64,000 nucleotides of DNA, from NCBI RefSeq assembly GCF_964204645.1, contig NC_134028.1, positions 10,211,001 to 10,275,000 on the forward strand, read 5' to 3'. The DNA is from Tubulanus polymorphus. Taxonomy: Eukaryota > Nemertea > Palaeonemertea > Tubulaniformes > Tubulanidae. Shown here in pieces: positions 20,056 through 30,214 of the stretch. Made by a program: the position numbers and the translations under genes. The notes under the pieces are model-generated. The model made no database searches. It was not told where the DNA came from and worked only from the letters and a program-made list of their open reading frames with translations. Positions within the stretch are counted from its first letter, which is position 1. The number at the start of each line of letters is the position of its first letter.

Positions 20056-21118
20056 TATTTTAGAAAAAAAGCAAAAAAAAATAATTTTTTTTAATTAATT
20101 GAATATTAATTGAATATCTCACTACTTTTGTCTATCTATGCGGAGCAATTAAATTGTCCAGATAAGTCATTTCGGATTCTAGATATTCATTATTTTTATT
20201 AATTTATTTTGTTTTTACTTGAATATTGTATTACAGTCGTTTCTTATTATTAGTTTTTTCTTAAATTGAAAGATGGCAGCACTGGGTGTGATGCTAAAAT
20301 GAATATTTGAATTTGAATTTGTTTATCAATTAACATAGTAATTGATTACTAATTTGATTAAAGATTATATCATAATTAAGTTAAAAATCCATAATTCATT
20401 TATCAGTTTTCATTCTTACATTCTTTTCATTCGGAATAATTTATAATTTCAAATTTCACATATTTTTTTAGCACCAACAACACTTTACTTAGGTGTTTTA
20501 GCTAAGTATATAAGGCAATTCATTCGACCACTGGAGTGCCGCCGGGCTTGGTTTGCAGGGGCATTTCGAAAATGCACCTTTGTCCACCCTTCGTGGTTCT
20601 CCTTCAGTTTCGACGTTTCCTGTCAACCATTGAAGGAGAATTGGTGAGGTGTGGGTCACAGGGGTGTAAGTAGAAATGCTTGGGGATAGGTATCTCGATG
20701 CTCCTCTCAATAACGGGATGCTTATCCCCTAAAAACTCTGCGAGTCAAGTCGGGTGGTTTTGCTAAAACTTACCGTAAAAACATTGAAATATTCCTTTTA
20801 ATCACGACAGAATGATGACTATCCTCCTGTCGTCACGGCCGAGCTAATTTAAATAAACCCCGCTTTCAGCAACCAATGAAAACGTGGTGGTTCAATGCCG
20901 GCTAACTGGCTTGTGTGTGTTGTATGTACTGCGTGCTTAATATATAACTGCTAGCTATCCAATATAACAACAACGTTGTGCAACACCTGTTTGATTGATC
21001 AATATTCAAATGAAGCACTCTCTTATAATAACATGTAACAGATGTTTGACTGTATGATTGTAGTTGTTTATAAAACGACTAAGGTCATTTTTAGATATTC
21101 ATTATTTTTATTTTTTAT
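20056..21118. other. Non-coding, compositionally foreign stretch inside Polinton-1
   Basis: No coding region recognised. 20056-20460 is AT-rich without signals. From about 20460 the GC content rises and strong hairpins appear: GCATTTCGAAAATGC (20561-20575) and TTCTCCTTCA paired with TGAAGGAGAA (20597-20606 with 20631-20640). A GGGGATA/TATCCCC pair follows near 20683-20728. I compared it by eye with the major spliceosomal RNAs, U3 and 5S RNA and found no match. It may be a later insertion of host or repeat DNA that replaced Polinton genes; an adenain-like protease, usual in Polintons, is missing from this element. Confidence 0.5.
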
Positions 21119-21445
21119 TTAATCAACAATTTCCAAATCATGATGACCGTCTTCATTTTTCCCATGATATATTATTTTAAATCCTACTAAATCTTTCAAT
21201 TCCTCTGTACTCAATGAAACCCATTTATCGGGTAAAAACACTTTAAATTCTCGTGATGTACTAACATTACAGTAGCTTAAATTAGCTGATACTTTCTCTC
21301 CATATTTAGTTTTTATCTTTTCTAATTTCAATATTTTATGTTCAATTTCTTTTGTAACATCAACTAACTTTTTTATTTCAAATTGTTTTTTTGCTGGTTT
21401 TATTCTGTTATTTATTGTTGCTAAGAATGCTTTTCTATCTCCCAT
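21119..21445 (-). CDS. Unassigned 108-residue protein near the right end of Polinton-1
   Basis: Intact minus-strand frame beginning MGDRKAFLATINNRI. The N-terminal half is Lys-rich and helical (KKLVDVTKEIEHKILKLEKI). The C-terminal half contains FKVFLPDKWVSLSTEEL and IIYHGKNEDGHHDLEI. The pattern vFLP-aromatic followed by a short beta segment recurs in unnamed proteins of invertebrate viral-like elements, in my recollection; no function is known. The start is preceded by TTCCTTATAAATG and by 30-odd bases identical in pattern to the inner terminal repeat, so it carries a duplicated copy of the end-proximal promoter. Confidence 0.55.
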   Translation of the reverse strand: MGDRKAFLATINNRIKPAKKQFEIKKLVDVTKEIEHKILKLEKIKTKYGEKVSANLSYCNVSTSREFKVFLPDKWVSLSTEELKDLVGFKIIYHGKNEDGHHDLEIVD

Positions 21446-21484
21446 TTATAAGGAAAACAAATTACTTGTGGTGATGAGTGGGGA
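21446..21484 (-). repeat. Partial second copy of the inner terminal repeat
   Basis: On the minus strand it reads cactcatcaccacaagtaat, then TTGTTTTCCTTATAA before the ATG of the 108-residue gene. The same words occur in the terminal repeats at 4227-4260 and 21791-21824. This is a tandem, inward duplication of the end. Confidence 0.85.
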
Positions 21485-21583
21485 TTACTTCCCCTGTATA
21501 AAACAAACACGCTATTAACCGTTCTCACCCAAGCCTCACAGCATCTATTTATCCGGATACAGTTAACACACGCGCAGCTGTTG

Positions 21584-21790
21584 TTACGCGCACTCACTGT
21601 TTATGTGTGTCACAATTTTACTGCGTAATATTTCTAAAATTTCAATTGTATCTTTTATTTCTAGTGAATCAATATAATTTCTAACATTTTCCATGTAAGG
21701 TTTATTTGATTTATCAATGTATTTTTTACAATATGGACAATGATATTGATTTTCATTAACATCAATTTGTTCTGTCTTATTCTCTTCCAT
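21584..21790 (-). pseudogene. Internally deleted copy of the polB N terminus in the right terminal region
   Basis: On the minus strand the 68-residue frame begins MEENKTEQIDVNENQYHC, with the first zinc-finger half CPYCKKYIDKS. It then jumps directly to NKPYMENVRNYIDSLEIKD, which in full-length polB lies about 100 residues later. After SKI it runs into unrelated sequence. It is therefore a mirror-image fragment of the polB start that extends the terminal inverted repeat into coding sequence, with one internal deletion. No function is expected, although the TAAATG element in front is intact (18 nt from TAAT to ATG). Confidence 0.85.
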
Positions 21791-21874
21791 TTATAAGGAA
21801 AAAAATTACTTGTGGTGATGAGTGGTGTCTCGACCTCTCGACCTCTGATCTGAAACCCCACTTTTACAATTACT
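21790..21874 (-). repeat. Right terminal inverted repeat of Polinton-1
   Basis: Reverse complement of 4176-4260 with one T fewer. Ends ...CAATTACT, followed by the gacacc duplication. Confidence 0.95.
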
Positions 21875-21880
21875 GACACC
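21875..21880. repeat. Target-site duplication of Polinton-1, right copy
   Basis: gacacc, identical to 4170-4175. Confidence 0.95.
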
Positions 21881-22192
21881 ATCCATCTAATTGAATGAAA
21901 TACGAGTACATATATGTATATATATTAACAGTAATAAATCGCAGCATTTTAAAACTACTACTTAGTACAAGTTCAATAAACTTTAATACAGCAATTAAAT
22001 GTTCTTTGCCTTTAAAATTTGCCTTTACAAGTCATATTAAGGCATGGATAACTATACACGTACGTATGTGCAGTAGCAACTAACAATAGTAACAAGGAAT
22101 GATTGAATTCAAATAGATATATATGTACTAAATAAATGAGTGTCTTAATACCAATTATTTTCATTAATGGATGTATTTAATTAAGTAATGAA
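21881..22192. other. Spacer between Polinton-1 and piggyBac element; nothing seen
   Basis: AT-rich host sequence with no coding signature or clear repeat. Confidence 0.5.
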
Positions 22193-22196
22193 TTAA
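22193..22196. repeat. TTAA target duplication of piggyBac element, left
   Basis: TTAA immediately before CCCTTTGAGACCC; the other TTAA is at 24729-24732. Confidence 0.95.
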
Positions 22197-24728
22197 CCCT
22201 TTGAGACCCGGATTAATTATTACACATGCTATCCCAGTCCCAGATTAATTTAAGGTAATTGCAAGGCGAAAACATCCTATATTCAAATGCTTTTAGCTCC
22301 CAGCCTATTAGAGATACAGCTTTGGTGTAGGAGAAACTTTTGCACAGTTCTTTATAAGCTTTCTAATGATACCAAATTTGTCGTATTTTGAAAAATCTTT
22401 TTGGGGTAAATTATGGAAAATTCATGAAAAACGTACAAATTCTGACGAAAATTGTCTTTTTTGTCTCAAAATCATTAGCTGTTCAAGAAATAAAGCGTAA
22501 AAGTATATTAGAGACTGAAATAAACATGATTTGTCTCACCTTACTGATTATTCATGTGATTCTGCCTCCAATACAGCTTATAATCCACAAAACGATGATA
22601 AATCTCAAAGCATGGAACGTCACACAAACGTACAGGAGGTACACATGTTTTACACTGCCTTTGTGTCTGATGCCGGCGAACATACTTTTTGTTCTCTCTA
22701 AGTGTGCACACAACACAATCAGGCCTGCCATTAGTTTTTTTCCATAAAATGTGCTCCTCCATTCAAACGCTGTGGTGCATCGTTATGCCGAATCTGACGA
22801 CCAAGTTGATGAGGTGCACGTTGGTAGTCAGCAATAAGTTCATGGCATAACTTCAAACGAAAGTGTCTACTGGTCAATGCATCAGCAGCATTGGACACCT
22901 TGTGCATAATGTATGCATTTGTTACTGCTGTGATAAGCAGGTGGCAAAAAACCTTTTTCCACCATTTCACTGAACGATGTAGTATGCTGAAATAGGAGTT
23001 GTATTGATCATTCAAATCAACTCCACCCATATACGTGTTGTAGTCTTCAATTGCATTAGGTTTTTCGATTTCGAGTAGACAATACACAAACTGGGCGTTT
23101 GTCATACCAACCAATTGCTAACATGTCTGACGCATTATGCCATAACATCAAAGGCGACATGTCCTGCAATTGTCGTTTGTTGGTGCGGGCCGTGAATTGC
23201 TTCAGTTTTAGTGGATTTCCTGCACGATTTGCCCTAACAGTGCCACAGGCACCAATGTTTCGATCTTTTAGGTCCACAAATAGTCACACTAGTGAAGAAA
23301 TTGTCAAATGTTATGACCTGGCCAGCCCGAACATTCTGCGATGCGTCCATAACAACTCGACACCCAAGGTCAACTTGACCACCGTGCGCTCCTTTGTATA
23401 GCGTCCAATTGTGGGCGTAACCAGTTTTCGACCCAGCCAGTATCCATGCTTTCATGCCCCACTTGACAGGCTTACTCTTGATGTATTGCAACATAGAAGT
23501 TCGACCCTTGAAGGCTATCATGCCTTCATCCACGGGCAGAAACTTTTCCATATGGAAGGCGTCATTCCATGCGTGAACTAGCTGTTCAATCAAAGACTTG
23601 ACCTTGAATGTCCTGTCATAACCAGGCTGCCCTCTTTGAATTTGTGTTTCGTTATTCACAGGATGCAAGAATCGTAATAGCATCAAAAACCGATTGCGGC
23701 TCATTACGGCTCGGAATCCTGGTTTATCAGTCAGAGGATCAGTAGACCAATGTGCACGAAAAGATCCCCGATCTTCATATCCCGTCAGTAACAACAATGC
23801 CAGGAATGCTTTCATTTCGTCACTAGTGACATTATACCAGGTTTCTAGAACACTATCATATAAACGATCAAATAACGATTTGTTTCAGTCACTAGCATGT
23901 CTATAATAGTGTCCGGAAAAGCTTTTGTGAAAAAGTCAATTGGCGTGTAGTCCGTTGTATCGAACTTGGGCTCACCAGGATTCGGAGTTGTACTGCGGCA
24001 ACCAGTTAGGAGCGGGGTGGTTTCTATCTTCAGCCCAATCAGGATCCTGATCAATGTTGGCACCTTGTGCACGTCCACCACGACCACGCACTGGGGCATG
24101 ACCTCTCCCAGTTCCACGACCCCGCCTGTCTCTAACAGCAGCAGTAGCTCGACCACGTCCACGTCCCCGACCACGGACGACAGGTGCTGCTGGGGGTTGG
24201 GGATTGTCATTATCAGTACTGTCACTATCAGCAGACTTATTATCATCACTATCAGGAGTATTATCGTCACTTACAGGACTATTTTCACCATTATTGTCAC
24301 TTACTTCCGCATCTAAATCACTTCCGGGTTCACTTTCGGTTTCATTTCCGGGTTCAAAATCGCTTTCTGAACCACTTTCAGCGTTTGAGTCACTGTCATT
24401 AGAGTCACTGTCAGCAAATATCTCTCTTATTTCATGATCACTAAACCTGCGTGACATTTTATGAACGTTCCTTTCACCAAAAACTGCAATTTCGCTTCAA
24501 CTTCAATTTTCGCAAAATTCTTGAGTAGCAAAATACCGTTCCAATAGTTTCAATGGGACGCATTGAACCTTTTCTTGCATACACAGGCGGTGGCAGCTAA
24601 AATCCGGCGCAGGTTACGCTGACACGTCGGGATAAAGTAGGCATGCCTGGTGCTCGCAATTTTGCGAGAGTGGGACCGACGGAACTGCTCCCGGTGCTCA
24701 CAAAATTGCGAGAGTGGGTCTCAAAGGG
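22197..24728 (-). mobile_element. piggyBac DNA transposon, 2.5 kb, with ends
   Basis: Perfect 13-bp terminal inverted repeats, CCCTTTGAGACCC at 22197-22209 and GGGTCTCAAAGGG at 24716-24728. They are flanked on both sides by TTAA, the obligatory piggyBac target. It contains a piggyBac transposase gene on the minus strand. Near the right end a subterminal motif is repeated (gcaattttgcgagagtggga at 24656 and gcacaaaattgcgagagtgg type at 24698). The transposase is frameshifted, so this copy would need help to move. Confidence 0.95.
22541..24457 (-). pseudogene. piggyBac transposase, about five frameshifts
   Basis: The N terminus (24457 down to 23972) starts MSRRFSDHEIREIFAD, is strongly acidic and Ser/Asp-rich, then has an Arg-Gly block (RGRGRGRGRA, RGRGGRAQG). 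Continuation in other frames gives FFTKAFPDTIIDMLVTETNRY, then the catalytic core. First Asp is in VDEGMIAFKGR, second Asp in ITFDNFFTS, third Asp in YMGGVDLNDQYNSYF followed by WWKKVF. The C-terminal Cys-rich domain (CVVC...C..C...LCDVPCFEIYH) binds the transposon ends in the family. Frame changes lie near 23975, 23850, 23265, 23085 and 22750. All three catalytic aspartates are kept despite the decay, which points to recent inactivation. Confidence 0.93.
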
Positions 24729-24732
24729 TTAA
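24729..24732. repeat. TTAA target duplication of piggyBac element, right
   Basis: TTAA immediately after GGGTCTCAAAGGG. Confidence 0.95.
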
Positions 24733-25620
24733 TGTGTATCAGCAAACCAACGCAGCCAAGAATCTATTAGATGAATGTAACAACTTTGTGTACTCTTTAA
24801 CTAGGAAAAGCTCAGGTCACCATATAAAATTGAATAACAAATTAGCTGTAAATAAATGCTGTTCTATAAATTGCTCAGAGTTGAAAAATCGCCCATAGTG
24901 CTTAAATTATATAAATGCCTAGAGGCAAACCATTTTGTAGAGACAATGGTATCCGGTGACAAGTATCAGTTAGTCAATGAAAAGATTATATCAAAATAAC
25001 ATTTTACAAGTAATATTTTCAACCCAGAATTTAAGAAAAATTATTTGCAGTATTTTGAGATGATTATAAGAATCCTTAAAATAATTATATCTGTAGGAAA
25101 AACATTTCAACATTTCCCAATTTATTGTGGATTTTCTTGCACAACTAGAACACTATCTACTTGGTATGATTGAATAATAACAAAATCCCACAAGTAGCAG
25201 TGGTTCTGATTTGATTTTTGCTTTCACATTCAACTTAAATTTTTACCGAGAATAAATCCTCCTTTGTAAAACATATGTAGAGGAAAAAAACATGTTTACA
25301 CTGCGGAGGTGACAGCTACCTGGTATTTATTTTTCATGTTAAAAAAGCGTCGTTTCGAGTTTTAAATTAGAAGCATGAGCGAATGCAGTTTCAGATTGAG
25401 GACCATGGGCCATCTATCAATGAGCCTCTCTTTGTACACAGCGGGGAAGTATGGAAGTAATTTCGTGATATATAAAGGGATTATCATGCACCAAAAAGTT
25501 AAAAAGAAAATTGACAAGATAAATGCAGAACACATAAAATTTAAATCTTTTAAACCTCCCCACTGTCCTGCCCCCTTTTAAACAAAAACCACCCCTAAAA
25601 ATGACAATGGATTTGATTTT
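24733..25620. other. No gene recognised
   Basis: AT-rich spacer. A 68-residue open frame at 25375-25581 has no signature. Nothing else stands out. Confidence 0.5.
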
Positions 25621-25778
25621 CTAGTCATCTTGTTCGTGTTGTTGATGATTTTGATTCTGCAGACGCCTGCGATCCCGGCCGCCATTTCTATCTTTAGCAT
25701 GTTTAAACCATGCTTGAAGCACCTTTTCTATCTAAACGTTAGTGACCTTTCTTGTTGCTGGATTCTTTCGCACAGCTT
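25621..25778 (-). pseudogene. Last exon of a DUF4806-type host gene, with an in-frame TAG
   Basis: On the minus strand an acceptor (tttcactgcag) opens a frame reading EAVRKNPATRKVTNV, then a TAG (25732-25734). It continues with IEKVLQAWFKHAKDRNGGRD and a Gln/His-rich tail to a stop at 25621. It joins in phase with the exon at 25914-26073, whose last codons give KAVY. The WF-x-x-AKDR-GG-R pattern is what I would expect at the end of such proteins. The in-frame stop suggests a decayed gene or a readable polymorphism. Exon limits are inferred from splice consensus, not from transcripts. Confidence 0.5.
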
Positions 25779-25913
25779 CTGCAGTGAAAGTTTAAATGTA
25801 TTAGTGATAGGCAATTTTAGGGGTTAGTTAGGGTTAATTAGTTAGGGTTTGGGCGAGCAAAACTACCAATAAGTTTTTAAATCCTGATATACAATGGTAC
25901 AAAATACACTTAC

Positions 25914-26073
25914 CATATACCGCTTTCATAAGTTTGAGAGCAGAAAAAGAATGCTTTCCATTTTTCCCGCTCCAATTAAAACGCAGCGTCAAATCCAGGG
26001 AGATCAGATTTCCCAAAATCCTCCTAACGCACTCTATCACATCAGACCCTCCATATATGCTTAGATATGCTGT
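25914..26073 (-). CDS. Exon encoding the core of a DUF4806 domain
   Basis: Minus-strand frame: TAYLSIYGGSDVIECVRRIL, then GNLISLDLTLRFNWSGKNGK followed by HSFSALKLMKAVY. The order GG-x-D-x-x-x-x-x-RRIL ... FNWSGKNGKHSF ... L is characteristic of DUF4806, a domain of unknown function that is multiplied in cnidarians and lophotrochozoans and often found near transposon-like genes. Splice signals fit: acceptor tttttag at 26074 side, donor GTAAGTGT at 25913 side. A part further upstream is at about 26207-26342. Phase with the next exon is correct. Confidence 0.65.
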
Positions 26074-26206
26074 CTAAAAATACACAATTTAAACTGAAAC
26101 AAGGCCCTATTTATGTTACAGTTATTTTTTGTTTCCCATACTTAAAAGGTCCGATACATTTTTTTCATCACTTTTTTTTCAACTCGCTCGTTTGACAAAA
26201 CACGCA

Positions 26207-26342
26207 GCAGGGAGGATGTATCCATCTGGTAAAACATTGTCACGTTCCTCCAGGTTAAGATGACGAAGAATGTGACACATGACCCTCGCCAAGTTATTTA
26301 CGTCCATCTTACGCTCCTCGAGCAGTTCAATCTGGCTTTTAG
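26207..26342 (-). CDS. Probable upstream exon of the DUF4806-type gene
   Basis: Minus-strand frame after a tgtag acceptor: SQIELLEERKMDVNNLARVM, then CHILRHLNLEERDNVLPDG, YILPAACFVKRA, then a stop at once. A helical Gln/Glu/Leu stretch followed by LP...P is typical of the segment before DUF4806. The donor side is unclear, so the lower limit is approximate. The adjacent 7.4-kb element is inserted upstream of it, in flanking repeats. Confidence 0.4.
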
Positions 26343-26399
26343 CTACAATTCAGATAAACTAGGGGTCCAGGGACACCATGCCCACTTGGGAAGTGGTTT

Positions 26400-26694
26400 C
26401 AAATGCTCAACAATCTAACAATTTCAATATTCAACGCCCCCTGGTGACCATATACAAAAACCACAATCATAAAACATGTCATATGCTGCGATTTTGTAAT
26501 TGATTGTGATAACAAAATATGCCTCGTTACCAATTTTATATGGAAATAGTAAGTTATTCTACAATTCAACGCCCCCTGGTGACCATATTCAAAAACCAAT
26601 GACCTTGAAACTCGCCACAATCATAGAACATGTCATGAACTACAACTTTTCAATTGATCATGTTAAAAAAATATGCCTAGGCACCAATATAATA
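26400..26694 (+). repeat. Two tandem units (~135 bp) carrying a CTCF-like core
   Basis: Each unit contains CGCCCCCTGGTGACCATAT (cores at 26435 and 26570), then ...ccttgaaact..., cacaatcat...catgtcat and ...caatataatata. The same unit continues on the far side of the 7.4-kb element at about 34100-34400 in the same orientation, so the element landed inside this array. Confidence 0.85.
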
Positions 26695-27360
26695 TAGTCC
26701 AGGAGCATATGTCTCGAGTGAAAATTTTATGTTAAAGCTTGGCACCAAACATTTTCTGAATCTATGGAACTTGTAGTTACAGAAAAGTTTTGGTGCCATT
26801 TTTTCATTGTTGACAACCATTTCTACTTAGCCAGTGGGCATAATTTTGTCCAATTTCAAATAAAAAATGAAAATGCTCTCTCGGGAAGACAAATTAACAT
26901 TTTATTATAATTTAAACTGTATCTTAACATTAAATATCCATATATTCTTAATCAACAGCTGTTAATCATATAAGATGCAGGGAAGGTACCGAAAAATCAC
27001 AGAGTTTTTGCTTTTTGGCCCATTTTTTGCTTTTTTTGCTCTGTTGTCATAACTGTTGCATTGTTACATGGAAATTATAGAATAATACCAATCCGTCTAG
27101 TGTCATTTTATATGATGGAGTTAGGCTTCAATTCTCGACCATGGGTACCAATGACAATAAAAAGTTTCCATGGCAACGGAAGCTTAAATTTGAAAGTGAT
27201 TTGGCAGAAAAATCATGTTTTGGCGGCTCAAGCTATTAGTTTTGTCTACGGAAAGTAAAGGGTCTATTGACAATTCTTTGCTAATACATGTACTTATACT
27301 ACTACTTACTTCCTGGTTTTTAAGTAAGTGTTAAGGCTGTTGCCATGGATACAGACAGGA
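26695..27360 (+). repeat. Left arm of the long terminal inverted repeat
   Basis: Matches the reverse complement of 33403-34084 with scattered substitutions and small indels, from TAGTCCAGGAGC to ...CAGACAGGA. Confidence 0.9.
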
Positions 27361-30082
27361 GCGCCAAAATATCACTGGGATCTCTTTTTTCGTGCGTATT
27401 AATTGTAATACTTTGATCATGTTTGTTTCGGAATCTAAACTGGAGTATACCGGTATACCGGTACCTTAATATCAAGTGGCTGCATAGTATGAGCTTACGG
27501 CATATTACTCCAATTCAGATTACAGCCAGAATCACTTTATCATTATATGGAATGCGCCAGTACAACTCACACAAGGCAAAAACAGTCAATAAGCTAAAAG
27601 ATATAGTGAACATTGGTTTCTATTTAACATAATGTATAGTAAATTCAGCTACTTCAGCTCCAATGGCACTGTATACATCAGTGATCGCCACTTTTCTTCT
27701 ATATTCTCCAGATCCAATGATAATATGTGGACTTCGGCTCAACCTTGGATAGCAGGCAACTGCCATGACAAACACATCAGTGTCGGGTGACATTATACTG
27801 ATGCTGACATTTGGATTTTCTTCAGCTATTTTCACTGCATGTATGATCATAATTGTGTCCGCTTCTTCGTGGGTATTATCGAAGGTTGTAGCATCTCGGA
27901 AGTTTGACATGGTACCTTCTTCAGATGAAACCACAAAGCAGCGAGATTCTGTTAGCAACTTCCTGGCAAGGTAGCAGCTGAGGTTTTTCTTTGTCTTCAC
28001 GTTTTGAAGAAACTTTGAAAGTTTCTCACCAATTGGAGTTCTGTCACTGCATATACTGAAACTTCTGCCACATTGCCTGTTACCTCGTTTTGTCCTAGTT
28101 TGAGACTTCAATGACTTTTCCTGGTATCTGTCAAATATGACATGTGTTTCATCATAGGTCTGGGATCGAGACTTAACGATTTGCGAAAATGCATGTGCAA
28201 GGTCAGCACAATATAAAAATACCCGAGCTCAGTTCCTGGACAACTACCATGCCATCAACTATAATGACCGACTTTTCACATTCTATGCTGGCATTCTCTG
28301 TTTTGCCACTCTTTGTAATCTCCTACAGTTTGTTCGGTGTAACCGCTTTGTCCGAGCAGGCATGAAGGGATCCGTCTGATGCAAATAGCGGCCTACTGAC
28401 TACAGACATTTCGAATTGGCCAATAACCTCTGGCAACTTGACTGTGCAGCAATTAGCAATCTTGTCATCAGCGTTCTGTCTTCTTTCAGCTCTATGACTT
28501 CTTCTTTTAGTGTCACCTTCTTTACTTTATTATTTGCATTCCACAACTTGATTATTTGCTTTTTCATCTTGCTCCATAGATTCACAGTCCCTTTAACTCT
28601 TTTATCAACAAATGTCCTGAAAACCGATGATCCAATCTCAATGCAGGATAGAAGACTTTGTTGAATGTCTGATGGGAGGACAACCTTAGTGACGATGTTG
28701 TAAAGGCAGTTGCCTTCTTGGCAGAATATGTTCTCAGGCATGGAATCTCTTATTTGCTTAACTGATGACTCCTGTTTCTTCAGGTACCGGTCTGACAATT
28801 TGTGATGCACTGTTGTAGTTTTCCGAGAATAATGCGCTAATGTGTCTGCTTCCTCACTGAGACGCCCAAGGTCCGCATTGATCGATTGACTTGTTCCAAA
28901 GCGTGGTCCACACCAAGCATACAAAATGGTACGTTTGACTTTTTGACACAGAAATTCTTTTCACAGAACCACTGCCAGATATCTGGGTCTGTTTCTTTTA
29001 GACTCTTCATTTTAGCAATGTATCCTGGAACATGTTGGGCGCACTTCAGACGATTAGCCGTAAAGAATATAGCACAAAGTTTCTCTAATGCCGCCAAATG
29101 GAGCTCCCAGTTTCCAGTTCGTGTAGCTTTTATGAACTGCAGTATGTCTAGAATGGTATCCATGTACATGCATCCCCACTGAAGCATTGGGTTTGACGTT
29201 TGCTTCTGGAAATTTCTAAGGGCTTCTGCAATCTTCATTTTTCAGCCTGTCATGTGCCAGATTTATTGCTGCTTTATCATTTGAATCGCATGATCCCTGA
29301 AGCAACATCACAGCTTCTTGAAGTGGTCTTTTCGCCTCTGGCTTCATGAGAAAAAATGCTTCAAATACAAGTCATACAACATCTGTAATGTTATCTGATG
29401 TGCCCTCAACGCCCTCTTCATGTTTTTCCCTGCTAGAATTTTAGACACAGTAGTACCACTGTAAAGTCCAGCATCTCCCCAAAGGTAATCAAGTCCACTA
29501 CTGTCGATCATCGTACCAATTGCCCTCAGAGCACACAACACAGTATGAAGCTCTCCTATGCAGAAGATGAAATTCTTAAAGTAGCTTGGTTGTGAATCTT
29601 GGAAAGTCATTGCTTGAATATACAGGTCTATATCAAATGTGACAATAACTTGGCTCTGTGGTCCAACGAGCTTCAGTTTCAGAACTGTCAGCAGTGTTTT
29701 CATTTCATGAGCTGGTGCCTTTAACAGTGGCAGCGCACGCACTGTAGTATTTGGCTTGTTTACCACTTCTGTTCGTAGAGAATGGAATGCTGCTCATGTT
29801 GGCGTATGTGTGATACTTCATTGGGTGAGAATTCCTCGCGGCCACCAGTAATTGCACGGACCGTAAAAGCGTTCGTTTGCTTGTACTCGTCGTCGCTTCT
29901 GTGTTATTTTATCTTGGTCTGTTTCCGAGGACGTTCTGCTACAATGTATATATGTGTGCTTCTTGTGGTATCTGTGCGTGCGTAGGCGGAGCGCCACTGT
30001 TGTGACGCCATTTCCAATTAAAAGTCAATTATCTTTACGCGCCGTTGTACATCGTCCCGCTGAGGGCCAACAATGTGAAGAT

Positions 30083-30141
30083 GCACGTGGTAATAATTAA
30101 GATGATATTTAATAAATATCATCTTAATTATTACCACGTGC
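30083..30141. repeat. Perfect 28-bp inverted repeat with 3-nt spacer
   Basis: Arms 30083-30110 (gcacgtggtaataattaaga...) and 30114-30141 are exact reverse complements around AAT. The ends carry the E-box CACGTG. Such a sequence should extrude as a cruciform or form a strong RNA hairpin. Confidence 0.97.
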
Positions 30142-30214
30142 GTGCTATGTCCTGAGGCACGCAGCTTTGTAACTTTCTTTTTGCCTGCAGCTGTCAAGCG
30201 AGACGGTCTGCAAA

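Larger units (their letters stand above)
4176..21874 (+). mobile_element. Polinton-1: complete 17.7-kb Maverick/Polinton with intact ends
   Basis: Inverted termini begin AGTAATTG and end CAATTACT and are flanked by 6-bp duplications. AG...CT ends and a 6-bp TSD are Polinton hallmarks. Inside are the hallmark genes: protein-primed polB (4261), major capsid (15862), integrase with chromodomain (17139) and packaging ATPase (18268). Also present are a probable minor capsid gene (10675), a convergent zinc-finger gene and several small membrane-protein genes. No adenain-like protease was recognised. Several genes carry frameshifts or stops, so the copy is not autonomous now. The element is much more AT-rich than its flanks. 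About 20.4-21.1 kb looks compositionally foreign. Confidence 0.97.

Noticed and set aside
20498-20710. Minus-strand 70-codon frame in the GC-rich hairpin region
   Set aside because: It covers the inverted repeats and its low-complexity product matches nothing I know; more likely structured non-coding DNA.
4176-21874. Free-living virophage or bacterial phage origin of the element
   Set aside because: The 6-bp target duplication, AG...CT ends, chromodomain integrase and eukaryotic flanks identify an integrated Polinton.
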